DNA of 39,405 bases from an uncultured Paracoccus sp. (GCF_937873615.1 NZ_CALMYP010000073.1:1-39405), one strand, 5' to 3'. Counted from the first letter of the stretch, positions 1 through 9,200 are shown. Notes: generated by a model from the sequence alone, not told the origin. Numbers and translations are program-made.

Positions 1-8
1 AAGCCAGC

Positions 9-998
9 GTGTCCGCGCCGGTGGCGGCCCGCCCCCCCCTCACCGATGACCCCGGGCTGAAGCCCAGCCCACCAGCCTGGCTGACGGCGGCGGCCACGGT
101 CCTGGAAGCCGGCCCCGACCCCCTGCCCGCGCCCGAACCCCTGTCGAGGGGGTGGCGGGGGGCCGAGGCCCTGGTCCTGTTCCGTGAGCGGACGGCGATC
201 ACCGCCGATCTTCTGGCGCGCCTGCCCGATCTTCGCCTGATTTCGCAGCGCAGCGTCTATCCGCATGTCGATGTCGCGGCCTGTTCGGCCCATGGCATTC
301 TGCTGTCGTCGAACATGCACGGCGACACCCCGTCCTATGCGGCGGCCGAACTGACATTCGGGCTGATCCTCGCCGCGATGCGCCAGATCCCGCAGCAGAT
401 GGCCAGCCTGCGCGCGGGTCAATGGCAGATGGGTGTCGGAAAATCGCTGCGCGGGCGTGTGCTGGGGCTTTACGGTTACGGGCGCATTGCCCGCGCGGTG
501 GCGGGTTATGCGCGCGCCTTCGGGATGGAGGTGATCTGGTGGGCCTCCGAGGAGGGCCGCGCGCGGGCAAGGTCTGACGGCGAGGCGGTCGCGCAGAACC
601 GCAGGGCCTTTTTTGCCGGTTGCGACATCGTCAGCCTTCATGTTCGTCTCAAACCCGCGACGCACGGCATTATCGGCCCTGATGACTTGGCGGCGATGCG
701 GCCCGGATCGCTTTTCGTGAATACCTCGCGCGCCGGGCTGGTCCAGCCGGGCGCGCTGCTGGAAGCGCTGAATGCGGGGAGGCCCGGCATGGCGGCGGTC
801 GATGTCTTCGAGACCGAACCCCTGCGCGATCCCGCGGACCCTCTGGTCTCGCATCCCCATGTCATCGCCACGCCCCATATCGGCTATGTGACCGAGGACG
901 AGCTCGATCTGCAATTCGCCGATATCTACGATCAGATCAACGCATATGCGGCGGGCGCGCCGATCCATGTGATCAACCCCGAAGTCTGGCAAGGATAG
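9..998 (+). CDS. D-2-hydroxyacid dehydrogenase family protein (start possibly outside the window)
   Basis: An NAD(P)-dependent oxidoreductase that interconverts a 2-hydroxyacid and a 2-oxoacid in the cytoplasm. The Rossmann motif GYGRIA lies near residue 154. The catalytic triad of the family is visible: Arg in NTSRAG (about 241), Glu in DVFETEPL (about 268) and His in TPHIGY (about 289). The length of 329 residues is normal. The visible start is GTG at position 9, but the frame stays open to the window edge, so the true start may lie upstream. It precedes the tcuAB promoter on the same strand, with about 170 bases between its stop and the -35 box. The substrate cannot be read from sequence. 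Family confidence is high. Confidence 0.88.
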   Translation: MSAPVAARPPLTDDPGLKPSPPAWLTAAATVLEAGPDPLPAPEPLSRGWRGAEALVLFRERTAITADLLARLPDLRLISQRSVYPHVDVAACSAHGILLSSNMHGDTPSYAAAELTFGLILAAMRQIPQQMASLRAGQWQMGVGKSLRGRVLGLYGYGRIARAVAGYARAFGMEVIWWASEEGRARARSDGEAVAQNRRAFFAGCDIVSLHVRLKPATHGIIGPDDLAAMRPGSLFVNTSRAGLVQPGALLEALNAGRPGMAAVDVFETEPLRDPADPLVSHPHVIATPHIGYVTEDELDLQFADIYDQINAYAAGAPIHVINPEVWQG

Positions 999-1170
999 CT
1001 GGACAGTCCCGGCATCTGGCGCGGCAGATCAGGCAGTCGGACAGGGCCCCGAGGCGAGAGGGCCGCCCCCGGCAAAGCAAACAACACCAAATCCAGCGCC
1101 GCCACAGCGACCTTCTGGGCGTGAGCGACCTGCCTGCCGGCAGGATTGCGCAATCTTCCCTTTGTGCGGC

Positions 1171-1199
1171 TTGACTCGTTATGTATCCAACAGTATACA
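1171..1199 (+). promoter_or_regulatory. Predicted sigma-70 promoter of the tcuAB operon
   Basis: The -35 box TTGACT (1171-1176) and the -10 box TATACA (1194-1199) are separated by exactly 17 bases, giving a near-consensus promoter pointing at tcuA. Transcription would begin near 1206 and leave a leader of about 165 bases. The gap between genes, 999-1372, otherwise holds a perfect 12-bp palindrome at 1133-1144 of unknown role and the possible leader ORF annotated separately. I see no other gene in it. Confidence 0.65.
1182..1199. promoter_or_regulatory. Imperfect inverted repeat over the -10 box, candidate GntR-type operator
   Basis: TGTATC (1182-1187) and TATACA (1194-1199) form an inverted repeat with five of six positions matching, separated by six bases. 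It covers the spacer and -10 box, so a bound protein would block RNA polymerase. TGTATA-type half sites are common for FCD-class GntR regulators. No regulator gene lies next to tcuAB in this window, so the partner is unknown. Confidence 0.45.
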
Positions 1200-1229
1200 C
1201 GCGCATACAAGACGGGAGAGATCAATCGC

Positions 1230-1361
1230 ATGTCCAAGTCAGCCGGAATTGCCGACCCCGAAAACGGGCCACAGAGCAACGGCGCGCATATCAAGGCCGC
1301 CCACCGCGTCCGGCTCGGGGCGCTCCGAGTGCGCGCGCGCCCTGAGTATCTGATCCAGTAA
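1230..1361 (+). CDS. Possible 43-residue leader ORF upstream of tcuA
   Basis: A short reading frame lies inside the tcuAB leader. It has an ATG at 1230 and a purine-rich GGGAG 11 bases upstream (1214-1218). Its TAA stop (1359-1361) directly abuts the AGAGGGA ribosome-binding site of tcuA, which starts 11 bases further on. That geometry would suit translational coupling. The peptide is basic at its C-terminal half, has no membrane segment, and resembles no family I know. It may be chance, because GC-rich leaders often stay open. Confidence is low. Confidence 0.3.
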   Translation: MSKSAGIADPENGPQSNGAHIKAAHRVRLGALRVRARPEYLIQ

Positions 1362-1372
1362 GAGGGAATTTC

Positions 1373-2770
1373 ATGACCGATATGGCATTAGAGGGGCCTT
1401 GGGATATTGTCGTTGTCGGCGGGGGCAATGCCGCGCTGTGTTCGGCCATCACGGCGGCCGAAGCCGGCGCGCGCGTCCTTATCCTGGAATCCGCGCCCAG
1501 GCCCTATCGCGGCGGCAACAGCCGTCACACCCGGAATTTCCGCTGCATGCATCGCGGCCCGCTATCGGTTCTGACCGACAGCTATGGCGAGGACGAGTAT
1601 TTCGACGACCTGATGCTCGTGACCAAGGGCAAGACCGACGAACCGCTGGCCCGCCTTGCGATCCGATCATCCGAGGAATGCCTGCCCTGGATGGAGGCGC
1701 ATGGCGTCCGCTTCCAGCCGTCCCTGTCGGGCACGCTGTCCTTGTCGCGCACCAACGCCTTCTTCCTTGGCGGCGGCAAGGCGCTGGTGAACGCCTATTA
1801 CAATACGGCCGAGGATCTGGGCGTCACGGTCGTCTATGAGGCCGAGGTTACCCATGTGCATCTCGAGGGCGACCGTTTCACGCATCTGGAGGCGCGGATC
1901 GGCGGCGAAACCCGGCGGATCGAGGCTCGCGCGGCCGTTCTGGCCTCGGGCGGCTTTCAGGCCGATACCGAATGGCTGACCCGTGCCTGGGGACCGGCGG
2001 CGGCGAATTTCCTGATCCGGGGCACGCCCTATAACCGGGGCGTGGTGCTGCGCGACATGCTGGATCAGGGCTGCGAAACCGTCGGCGACCCGACCCAATG
2101 CCATGCCGTCGCGATCGACGGGCGCGCGCCCAAATTCGACGGGGGCATCGTCACCCGGCTGGATTGCGTGCCCTTTTCCATCGTCGTCAACCGCGACGGA
2201 CAGCGCTTTTACGACGAGGGCGAGGATGTCTGGCCCAAACGCTATGCCATCTGGGGCCGCCTGGTCGCAGCGCAACCCGATCAGGTCGGCTATGCGATCA
2301 TCGACGCGAAATCCATCGACCTCTTCATGCCATCGGTTTTCCCACCCAACCGCGCCGACACGATCGAGGAACTGGCCGTTCAGATGGGCCTTGATGGCGC
2401 CAGCCTGGCGCGCACCGTTGCGAATTTCAACGCCGCCTGCCGCGACGGCCCGTTTCACCCGACCGAGCTTGACGGGCTGTCGACCGACGGGGTGACGCCG
2501 GCTAAGACCAACTGGGCGCGGCCGATCGATACGCCCCCCTATTACGGCTATCAGCTGAAGACGGGTGTCACATTCACCTATCTGGGCCTCAAGGTCTCGG
2601 ACCGGGCGCAGGTCCACACGGCGCAGGGACCAGTGCGCAACCTTTTTGCCGCAGGTGAAATCATGGCCGGGTCCATTCTGGGTCAGGGCTATCTGGCTGG
2701 CTTCGGCATGACCATCGGAACCGTTTTCGGACGCATCGCAGGTCGGGAGGCCGCAGCCCATGTCAACTGA
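1373..2770 (+). CDS. tcuA: FAD-dependent tricarballylate dehydrogenase TcuA
   Basis: A flavoprotein of the fumarate reductase/succinate dehydrogenase type, 465 residues. In the characterised Salmonella system TcuA oxidises tricarballylate to cis-aconitate. The dinucleotide-binding motif VVVGGGNAA is at residues 13-21, and the C-terminal FAD-closing segment GQGYLAGFGMTIG is near 440-452. The start is supported by AGAGGGA six bases upstream. The gene overlaps tcuB by 11 bases, which is the pairing expected for this dehydrogenase and its reoxidising partner. No tcuC permease or tcuR regulator is present here, unlike the enteric operon. Tricarballylate as substrate is inferred from the pair; a related polycarboxylate is possible. 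Confidence 0.87.
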   Translation: MTDMALEGPWDIVVVGGGNAALCSAITAAEAGARVLILESAPRPYRGGNSRHTRNFRCMHRGPLSVLTDSYGEDEYFDDLMLVTKGKTDEPLARLAIRSSEECLPWMEAHGVRFQPSLSGTLSLSRTNAFFLGGGKALVNAYYNTAEDLGVTVVYEAEVTHVHLEGDRFTHLEARIGGETRRIEARAAVLASGGFQADTEWLTRAWGPAAANFLIRGTPYNRGVVLRDMLDQGCETVGDPTQCHAVAIDGRAPKFDGGIVTRLDCVPFSIVVNRDGQRFYDEGEDVWPKRYAIWGRLVAAQPDQVGYAIIDAKSIDLFMPSVFPPNRADTIEELAVQMGLDGASLARTVANFNAACRDGPFHPTELDGLSTDGVTPAKTNWARPIDTPPYYGYQLKTGVTFTYLGLKVSDRAQVHTAQGPVRNLFAAGEIMAGSILGQGYLAGFGMTIGTVFGRIAGREAAAHVN

Positions 2771-3824
2771 TCTCATCGCAGAAGCACGCCGCCAGACCGA
2801 GATCTGCAACGCCTGCCGCTATTGCGAAGGCTTCTGCTCGGTCTTCCCGGCTCTGACCCGCAACAAGGCCTTTGCCGATGGCGACATCACGCATCTTGCG
2901 AATCTTTGTCACAACTGCCGGGGCTGCTACTATTCCTGTCAGTACACGGCCCCGCACGAATTCGCGCTGAATTTTCCGGCCATATTGGCAGAGGTGCGGC
3001 AGGAAAGCTGGGAACGTCACGCCTGGCCGCGCCCGCTGGCCCGGTTCTTCCATGAATGCGGGGTCGCTGTGGCGGCGGCATTGGTGGCGGGTTTCGCCCT
3101 TCTTTTCGGGATGCTGCAAGCCTTGCGCCCCGAAACCGGCCACGGCTTCTATGCCTATCTGACACATGGCGCCATGGTCGCGCTGTTCCTGCCGGCATTT
3201 CTGCTGCCACTTGCAGCGCTCGCGATCAGCCTGCGGGCCTATTGGCGCGAGATCGGCGGAAAACGCCTGCAGTGGCGCGAGGTTGTGAATGCGGGCAAGT
3301 CGGCGGCGCGGCTCAAGAACCTCGACGGGGGACAGGGTCAGGGCTGCAACTTCGAGCGCGAGGACCGCTATTCCGACCGGCGCCGCTGGTTTCATCAGGC
3401 GGTCATGTATGGCTTCCTGCTGTGCTTTGCCGCGACCTCGGCCGGAACGATCCTGCACTACGTCTTCGCCTTGCACGCACCCTATGGGCCGTTCAGCCTG
3501 CCAAAGCTGCTTGGCGTGCCTGGCGGTATCCTGCTGACGGCCGGCTGTGCAGGACTTGCATGGCTCAAGACCAAGGCGGATCCCGCGCTTGGCGCGGCCC
3601 GCGTCTGGGGTGGCGAGATGGCGTTCGTCCTCCTGCTCGGAGCCACTGGCGCCACCGGCCTCGCGCTTTATGCGGCGACCGGCACCGCGGCGGTTCCGGT
3701 CTTGCTGGCACTCCATCTCGGCACCGTCCTGACGTTCTTCGTGCTGCTGCCCTTCACCAAGATGGTCCACGGTTTCTATCGCTTTGCGACGCTTCTGGCC
3801 GAGGAACAGAAACAACACCGCTAG
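2760..3824 (+). CDS. tcuB: Tricarballylate utilisation Fe-S/membrane protein TcuB
   Basis: A membrane electron-transfer protein that in the studied system reoxidises the FADH2 of TcuA and passes electrons to the quinone pool. The N-terminal part has two cysteine clusters: C16, C19, C22 and C26 (CNACRYCEGFC), and CHNCRGCYYSC near residues 50-60, fitting 4Fe-4S binding. From about residue 100 onward there are roughly six hydrophobic segments, including one His-containing stretch (KMVHGFYRF) near the end. The ATG at 2760 lies inside the tcuA C-terminus behind GGGAGG (2745-2750), so the two genes are translationally linked. The length of 354 residues is normal. Confidence 0.87.
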   Translation: MSTDLIAEARRQTEICNACRYCEGFCSVFPALTRNKAFADGDITHLANLCHNCRGCYYSCQYTAPHEFALNFPAILAEVRQESWERHAWPRPLARFFHECGVAVAAALVAGFALLFGMLQALRPETGHGFYAYLTHGAMVALFLPAFLLPLAALAISLRAYWREIGGKRLQWREVVNAGKSAARLKNLDGGQGQGCNFEREDRYSDRRRWFHQAVMYGFLLCFAATSAGTILHYVFALHAPYGPFSLPKLLGVPGGILLTAGCAGLAWLKTKADPALGAARVWGGEMAFVLLLGATGATGLALYAATGTAAVPVLLALHLGTVLTFFVLLPFTKMVHGFYRFATLLAEEQKQHR

Positions 3825-3924
3825 CCGCCGCGCGCATTTTCCTGACCGCGCGTCCCGGGAAAGACAATTCAACAGCCGCGGCTGATGCAAGCCGCCGACC
3901 TGACAGCTGAAAGTGAGACCTTCG

Positions 3925-4995
3925 ATGAAAATTTCCTTCATGCCCGGTGACGGAATTGGTCCCGAGATTTGCGCCGCGACCCGGCTGGTTCTGGAGGCCG
4001 TCGACAGGAAATACGGCTTCGGCTTCACATATTCCGAGATCGATATCGGATTTACCGCCTTGAGGACCTATGGTTCGACCTTTCCGGAAGCATCCTTCTC
4101 GAAGGCGAAAGAAGCCGACGCCCTGATTCTCGGGCCGGTCTCGCATCTCGACTATCCGCCCCGCGAGCAGGGCGGGCTCAACCCTTCGGGCGAGTTGCGC
4201 AAGCGTCTTGACCTTTATGCCAATATCCGGCCGGCGAGGACGCGTGAAGGACTGAACTCTGCCACCGGCGCAGAATTTGACATGGTGATCTATCGAGAGA
4301 ACACCGAGGGCTTCTACGCGGATCGCTGCATGTACACCGGGACTGGCGAAGTGCAGGTCACGGAAGATGTGGCATTGGCCATGCGTCGAATCACCCGCCA
4401 TGCCTCCATGCGTATTGTCGATTCTGCCTTTGCCGGCGCGATGCAACGCCGCAAGAAGGTTACCGTCGTCCACAAGCAAAACGTGCTCAAGGTCACGGAC
4501 GGGCTTTTTCTGTCCTGTTGCCGGGACGTCGCGACGCGTTACCCCGAGGTCGCATATGAGGAACTCATCATCGACGCGGCCTGCGCGCATTTTGTGCGCC
4601 GCCCCGAATCCTTTGATGTGGTCTGCACGACCAACATGTTTGGCGATATCCTGTCTGACCTTGCGTCCGAGTTGTCGGGCAGCCTCGGACTGGCTGCGTC
4701 GCTTAATGCGGGTGACGGCGTCGCAATGGCGCAGGCCCAGCATGGCTCGGCCACGGACATTGCCGGCAAGGGTATTGCGAACCCAGCGTCGCTGATCGGA
4801 TCAAGCGGCATGTTGTTGGGTTGGTTGGGGAATGAGCGTCAGAGTGCGGAGTTGGCGGCTGCTGGACAGGCGATCTTGGATGCTCTTGACGCAACGGTCG
4901 CCGATCCTGCAACGCGAACCAGAGATCTCGGCGGAGCTTTGGATACGCGCAACTTCGCCGAGGCCGTGGTAGCTAGCCTGCGAAACTTGCCATGA
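3925..4995 (+). CDS. Isocitrate/isopropylmalate/tartrate dehydrogenase family protein
   Basis: A cytoplasmic beta-decarboxylating dehydrogenase, about 356 residues. The N-terminal GDGIGPE motif is present. Substrate-binding and catalytic elements follow in order: LRKRLDLYANIRPAR, YRENTEGFYAD, the conserved Lys in VHKQNVLKVTDG, and the metal-binding Asp in NMFGDILSDLASE. HGSATDIAGKGIANP forms the adenosine-binding loop. I chose ATG 3925, with GAAAGTGAG upstream, over a GTG at 3913. It sits 100 bases after tcuB on the same strand. TcuA yields cis-aconitate, which aconitase could turn to isocitrate, so an isocitrate-like substrate is attractive, but isopropylmalate, tartrate or homoisocitrate are not excluded. 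Confidence 0.85.
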   Translation: MKISFMPGDGIGPEICAATRLVLEAVDRKYGFGFTYSEIDIGFTALRTYGSTFPEASFSKAKEADALILGPVSHLDYPPREQGGLNPSGELRKRLDLYANIRPARTREGLNSATGAEFDMVIYRENTEGFYADRCMYTGTGEVQVTEDVALAMRRITRHASMRIVDSAFAGAMQRRKKVTVVHKQNVLKVTDGLFLSCCRDVATRYPEVAYEELIIDAACAHFVRRPESFDVVCTTNMFGDILSDLASELSGSLGLAASLNAGDGVAMAQAQHGSATDIAGKGIANPASLIGSSGMLLGWLGNERQSAELAAAGQAILDALDATVADPATRTRDLGGALDTRNFAEAVVASLRNLP

Positions 4996-5028
4996 TCTGC
5001 CTGATGATGGCCCCATGGGATCACACTG

Positions 5029-5270
5029 AAATGCGACGCGCAGGGCAGTTTCTCGGTCGCGGCGGGTTATGATGGCGAACCGAACGGGCTGAAGATTCAC
5101 CGCGACGACCGCATCTTCATCGCCGATCTCACCCATGGGTTGATGGTGATGGACCCTGAAAGCGGCCGCGTCGAGCCGTTCCTGACCCACCCCGGGCTGG
5201 ACACTTTCACGGGCTGAACGACCTGCATGTCGCCGCCAATGGCGGTCTCGACTTTGCCGATCAGGGGCAG
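5029..5270 (+). pseudogene. SMP-30/gluconolactonase gene fragment, frameshifted
   Basis: From 5029 the frame reads a piece typical of the SMP-30/gluconolactonase beta-propeller: NGLKIHRDDRIFIADLTHG followed by GRVEPFL. It hits TGA at 5215-5217. Continuing in another frame from about 5206, the sequence reads GLNDLHVAANGGLDFADQG, the next expected segment, so a single-base loss joins the two. Both ends of the gene are missing: about 80 residues remain of the roughly 300 of an intact enzyme. Lactonases of this family commonly serve sugar-acid pathways. Confidence 0.75.
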
Positions 5271-5298
5271 AGGTGGTTCGGTTTCCGCCGCGTTGGCC

Positions 5299-5808
5299 AT
5301 GGTGATAGAGCTGCATCACAGCGGCACATTGTTCGGCCAGCAAAGCCAGGTTCAGGGGCTGCAGTTCGGTGCCGCGCAGATCATCTCGCCGACCGCGCTG
5401 CAACAGGGTGTGATCGACGCGGGCGAGGTGACGCCGAATTCTTGGCGCGGTTCGTCCAGCTATCAGTTCATCAAGGATATCATCCTGACCAATCCTCAAT
5501 ATTCCTTCTACCTGGTCGGTGCCAACAAGATGTGGTGGGACGACATGCCCGTCGATGTGAAAGCCGAAGTCGAGGCTGCTTTCGCCGCCGCGACCGAATG
5601 GAACATGGTCGAAAACGACCGTATCAATGCAGATGACATTTCCTACATGGCGGGCGAAGGTGTGAAGATTCACGAACTGACTCCCGAACAGAGGGCCAAC
5701 TGGGCCGAGGCAATGCAGCCGGTCTGGCAGGAACTGGGTAACGATCTCGTCGGCGACGAGGTCACGGCAAGGTTGAAAGAAATCGGCGGTGTGGCGACCG
5801 GAAACTGA
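5299..5808 (+). pseudogene. dctP: TRAP transporter substrate-binding protein DctP remnant with internal deletion
   Basis: The reading frame opens with a segment typical of the N-terminal lobe of DctP proteins (IELHHSGTLFGQQ, then QGLQFGAAQIISP). It jumps directly to a C-terminal segment (ALQQGVIDAGEV, TNPQYSFYLVGANKMWWDDM). Only about 170 residues remain of about 330, and the signal peptide and central region are gone. The tail to the TGA at 5806-5808 looks complete. An intact DctP delivers organic acids to the DctQM membrane pair; this one cannot fold as a normal two-lobe binding protein. It abuts the SMP-30 fragment upstream, so a deletion probably joined the two. Confidence 0.78.
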
Positions 5809-5820
5809 TCGATGAGAACC

Positions 5821-5849
5821 GGCACGCGGTGGGTTCTCCACCGCGTGCC
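5821..5849 (+). terminator. Perfect 12-bp hairpin after the dctP remnant
   Basis: GGCACGCGGTGG (5821-5832) and its exact complement (5838-5849) enclose a five-base loop, 12 bases after the dctP stop. There is no run of T behind it. Such stem-loops are common between dctP and dctQM, where they stabilise the upstream message or reduce expression of the membrane genes. It survives although the genes on both sides are broken. Confidence 0.75.
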
Positions 5850-5935
5850 AAGGTGTCGGCCGTGATGAAGTGACCGCGTAAGAGGCGGCCTCGGGTCTGC
5901 CCCTTATCATCGCTCGAGGGTGAGGGGTGTCCAGT

Positions 5936-6148
5936 ATGGAAGGGCAGCGTCTCATGGCTATGCTCTTCGATCTGGTCGCTGCCTTGGTCAGTTTCATCGT
6001 GTGAAGATCGGCCACGATGGTCGCCATCGTCTCGGCCGCCGTCCGGTGCCCCTCCTGGCCGTGGATCGCCGTCGGTATCTTGGCGATGGCGCAGCCGGGA
6101 TTGACCATTCTGACTATTTCTCCGACGATCCGAGCAATACAGGATTGA
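5936..6148 (+). pseudogene. dctQ: TRAP small membrane subunit DctQ remnant, frameshifted
   Basis: From ATG 5936 the frame gives a hydrophobic stretch, LFDLVAALVSFIV, and stops at TGA 6002-6004. Restoring one base gives KIGHD, and a second single-base correction continues from ATG 6017 into VAIVSAAV and WPWIAVGILAMAQPGLTIL, ending IRAIQD at TGA 6146-6148. A hydrophobic helix, a charged turn, a short amphipathic stretch, then a W-P motif entering a last helix is the C-terminal pattern of DctQ proteins. The position between dctP and a dctM stub agrees. The assignment rests on pattern and order, not on an alignment. Confidence 0.6.
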
Positions 6149-6150
6149 GA

Positions 6151-6213
6151 ATGAAATCGGACGCCCGCCTGCGATGGATGAACATTACCGTGGCTTTCTT
6201 GGGCGTTGCGTTT
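6151..6213 (+). pseudogene. dctM: TRAP large membrane subunit DctM, 5-prime stub
   Basis: Two bases after the dctQ stop, ATG 6151 (behind AGGATTGAG) opens a frame that, from ATG 6178, reads MNITVAFLGVAF, the usual start of DctM proteins. Homology stops there. At about 6210 the sequence changes, in a different frame, to the exonuclease domain of the helicase gene. Only about 12 recognisable codons of more than 400 remain. The match is short, so the call leans on gene order P-Q-M. Confidence 0.5.
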
Positions 6214-9200
6214 CCGTCGACCTGGAGGTCGATCCGAAGACCGCAAAGATCTTTGCCCTTGCGGCGGTTCGGTGCGGCGAAGCGCCCGCGATCATGTCGC
6301 GCAAGGGTCGGCTGCATGAAAGTCTCGACCGGCTGGAAAGCGAGCTTGCCAATACGGACCGTCTGATCGGCCACAACATCCTGCGCCACGACCTGCCGCA
6401 TCTGGTGGCGGCGCGGCCCCGGCTGGCGGCGCTGGCGCAGGGGGCGATCGATACGTTGTGGCTGAACCCGCTGGCCTTCCCGCGCAATCCCTATCACCGT
6501 CTCGTGAAGCATTATCACGACGGGCGCCTGCAAGCCGGTCATGTGAACGATCCCGAACTGGATGCGCGGCTGGTCTTCGAGGTTCTGCGCGATCAGCTTG
6601 CCGCCTTGCGACAGCTGAATGACGACAGGCCGGACGATCTGCGGGCCTATCACTTCCTGACCACGCGGGCCGAGAATATGGACGGCTTCGACGCCGTGTT
6701 TCGTCTTGTGCGTGGTGCGCCCGCGCCGCCTGCCGCCACCGCCCATGAGGCGATCCTGCGTCTGCTGGCCGGACAGGCCTGCAAAAGCCGCGTCGGGCAG
6801 ATGTTCGAGCGTTTCGCGGACCCAAAGCTTGGCTGGCCGATGGCCTATGCGCTGTCCTGGATCTCGGTCGCGGGCGGCGATTCCGTCATGCCGCCCTGGG
6901 TGCGGATGCAGTTCCCCGAAGCCGCACGGATCGTCCACGATCTGCGCGACAATGACTGCGACAGTCAGGATTGCGACTGGTGCCGCGAGCACAGCGACCC
7001 CGGTAGGGCGTTGAGCCGCTGGTTCGGCTTCGATGCCTTTCGCCCGCAACCCGCGGACCCCCAGACAGGTCGTCCGTTGCAGGAGCGGATCGTCACCGAG
7101 GCAATGCGCGGTCAGAGCCTTCTGGGCATCCTGCCGACCGGCACCGGAAAATCCGTCTGCTACCAGATCCCGGCGCTGACGAAATTCGACCGGACAGGGG
7201 CGCTGACCGTTGTGATCTCGCCCTTGGTCGCGCTGATGGCGGATCAGGTGCAGGGGATGGAGCGGGCGGGAATTTCGTCAGCGGTCACGATCAACGGCAT
7301 GTTGTCGATGCCAGAACGACAGGACGCGCTGGATCGGGTGCGGATGGGCGATGCGGCCATGCTGCTGATTTCACCCGAGCAGTTGCGAAGCATCTCGGTG
7401 CGCTCGGTCCTGCGGCAGCGCGAGATCGGGCTGTGGGTGCTGGACGAGGCGCATTGCGTGTCGAAATGGGGGCACGATTTCCGGCCCGACTACCGCTATA
7501 TCGGTCGGTTCATCAGGGAATCCTCGGGCGATGCCCCGCCTGCGCCGGTTCTCTGCCTGACCGCGACGGCCAAGCCAGAGGTGGTGGCGGATATCCGAGA
7601 GCATTTCCGTGCCCGGCTTGGCCTCGACCTGCTTCTGCTGGATGGCGGCGCGGTGCGCACCAACCTGAGTTTCGAGGTGCGCGAGACACAGCGCAACACC
7701 AAGCTGGCCGATATTCTGGATGTGATCGAGACCAGGCTGCCGGCCGAGGGCGCATCCGGCGCCGTGGTCTATTGCGCGACACGCAGCGCCACCGAACGGG
7801 TGGCGGAATTCCTGAAACAGCAAGGGCTGGCCGCCGAGCATTTTCATGCCGGGCTGACGGCCGAGGCCAAGCGCGACGTTCAGGAACGCTTCCGCGTCGG
7901 CGCGTTGCGGATCATCGCCGCGACCAACGCCTTCGGCATGGGGATCGACAAGCCCGATATCCGGCTGGTCGTGCATGGCGATATTCCCGGATCGCTGGAA
8001 AACTATCTGCAGGAGGCTGGTCGTGCCGGACGCGACCGCGAACATGCGAATTGCGTGCTGCTGTTTTCGGCAGAGGATGTCGAGCGGCAGTTCTCGCTCT
8101 CGGCGCGCTCGCGACTGGCGCGGCACGAGATCGGGGCGATCCTCAAGGCCTTGCGGCGGCTGAACGAGAAGACCGCGAAGAACGGCGAGGTCGTCGCGAC
8201 ACCAGGCGAGATTGTCCGGGCTGAACGCGATCAGGACTTCGTGCGCGACAGTGCCACCGACGACACCCGCGTCAAGACCGCTGTGTCCTGGCTGGAGGAG
8301 GCTACGCTGCTCAGCCGCGAGGAAAACCGGGTGCAGGTCTTTCCCTCCTCGCTGCGGATCCGCAAGCTGGAAGAGGTCGGGGCGATCCTTGAACGCGCCG
8401 CGATCACCGGCACCCGTCGCAGGCAGTTGACGGAGATCGTCCGTCACCTGATGAATGCGCCGCCCGATCAGGGCATCTCCACCGACGAACTGACCGGCGT
8501 CAGCGGGTTGAGCGGGGCCGGGCTGAACAAGGCCATGAGCGATCTGGAGGCGCTTGGCATCGCCAGCAACGATCTGGCGGTGACGATCTTCGTTCATGTC
8601 GGCGTCGAAGGTCATTCGCAAGCGCGTCTTGCAGGGGCCTCGCGGCTTGAAGGCGCGCTGATCTCGTTGATGCGCGAGGCCGCCCCGGATGCCGATGACA
8701 GCGAGGCCATGCCGTTGCATCTGGCCGAGACCTGTCAGGCGCTGCGAGATCGTGGCCATGCCGCCGCGCGGCCCGATATCGTCGAGAAACTGCTGCGCGG
8801 CATGGCCCGCGACGGGCGCGATCAGGATGGCGGGCGGGGCAATCTGCACCTGCGCAAGGCCTCGCGCAATACGCTGATGGTCAAACTGCAACGGTCATGG
8901 GCCGTGGTTGACGAGACGGCCAGGATCCGGCGTCTGGGCGCGGAACTGCTGCTGGCGCATCTGATCGGCAAGGTCAGGAAGGGCACGCGCGGCAAGGATC
9001 TGCAGGTTGAAACCAGGATGGGCGACCTGCTGGCCAGCCTGACCGGCGATGCCTTGCTGCGCGGCGCTGTGAAGGATGCGAACAAGCTGATGGAACGCGC
9101 GCTCTTGTGGCTGCACGAGCAGGAGGTGGTGACGCTTGGCAAGGGCCTGACGGTGTTCCGCCCGGCGATGACCCTGCATCTGCGCCCGGGGCGCGACCTT

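Noticed and set aside
1133-1144. Perfect 12-bp palindrome CCTGCCGGCAGG
   Set aside because: It lies 27 bases before the -35 box with no loop and no matching site elsewhere in the window; such GC palindromes arise by chance here.
4801-6246. Minus-strand open frame of 481 codons across the fossil region
   Set aside because: It crosses the end of an intact dehydrogenase and several plus-strand gene remnants whose frames make sense; no motif supports the minus reading.
7371-8891. Minus-strand open frame of 506 codons inside the helicase gene
   Set aside because: It is an antisense shadow of the RecQ domain.
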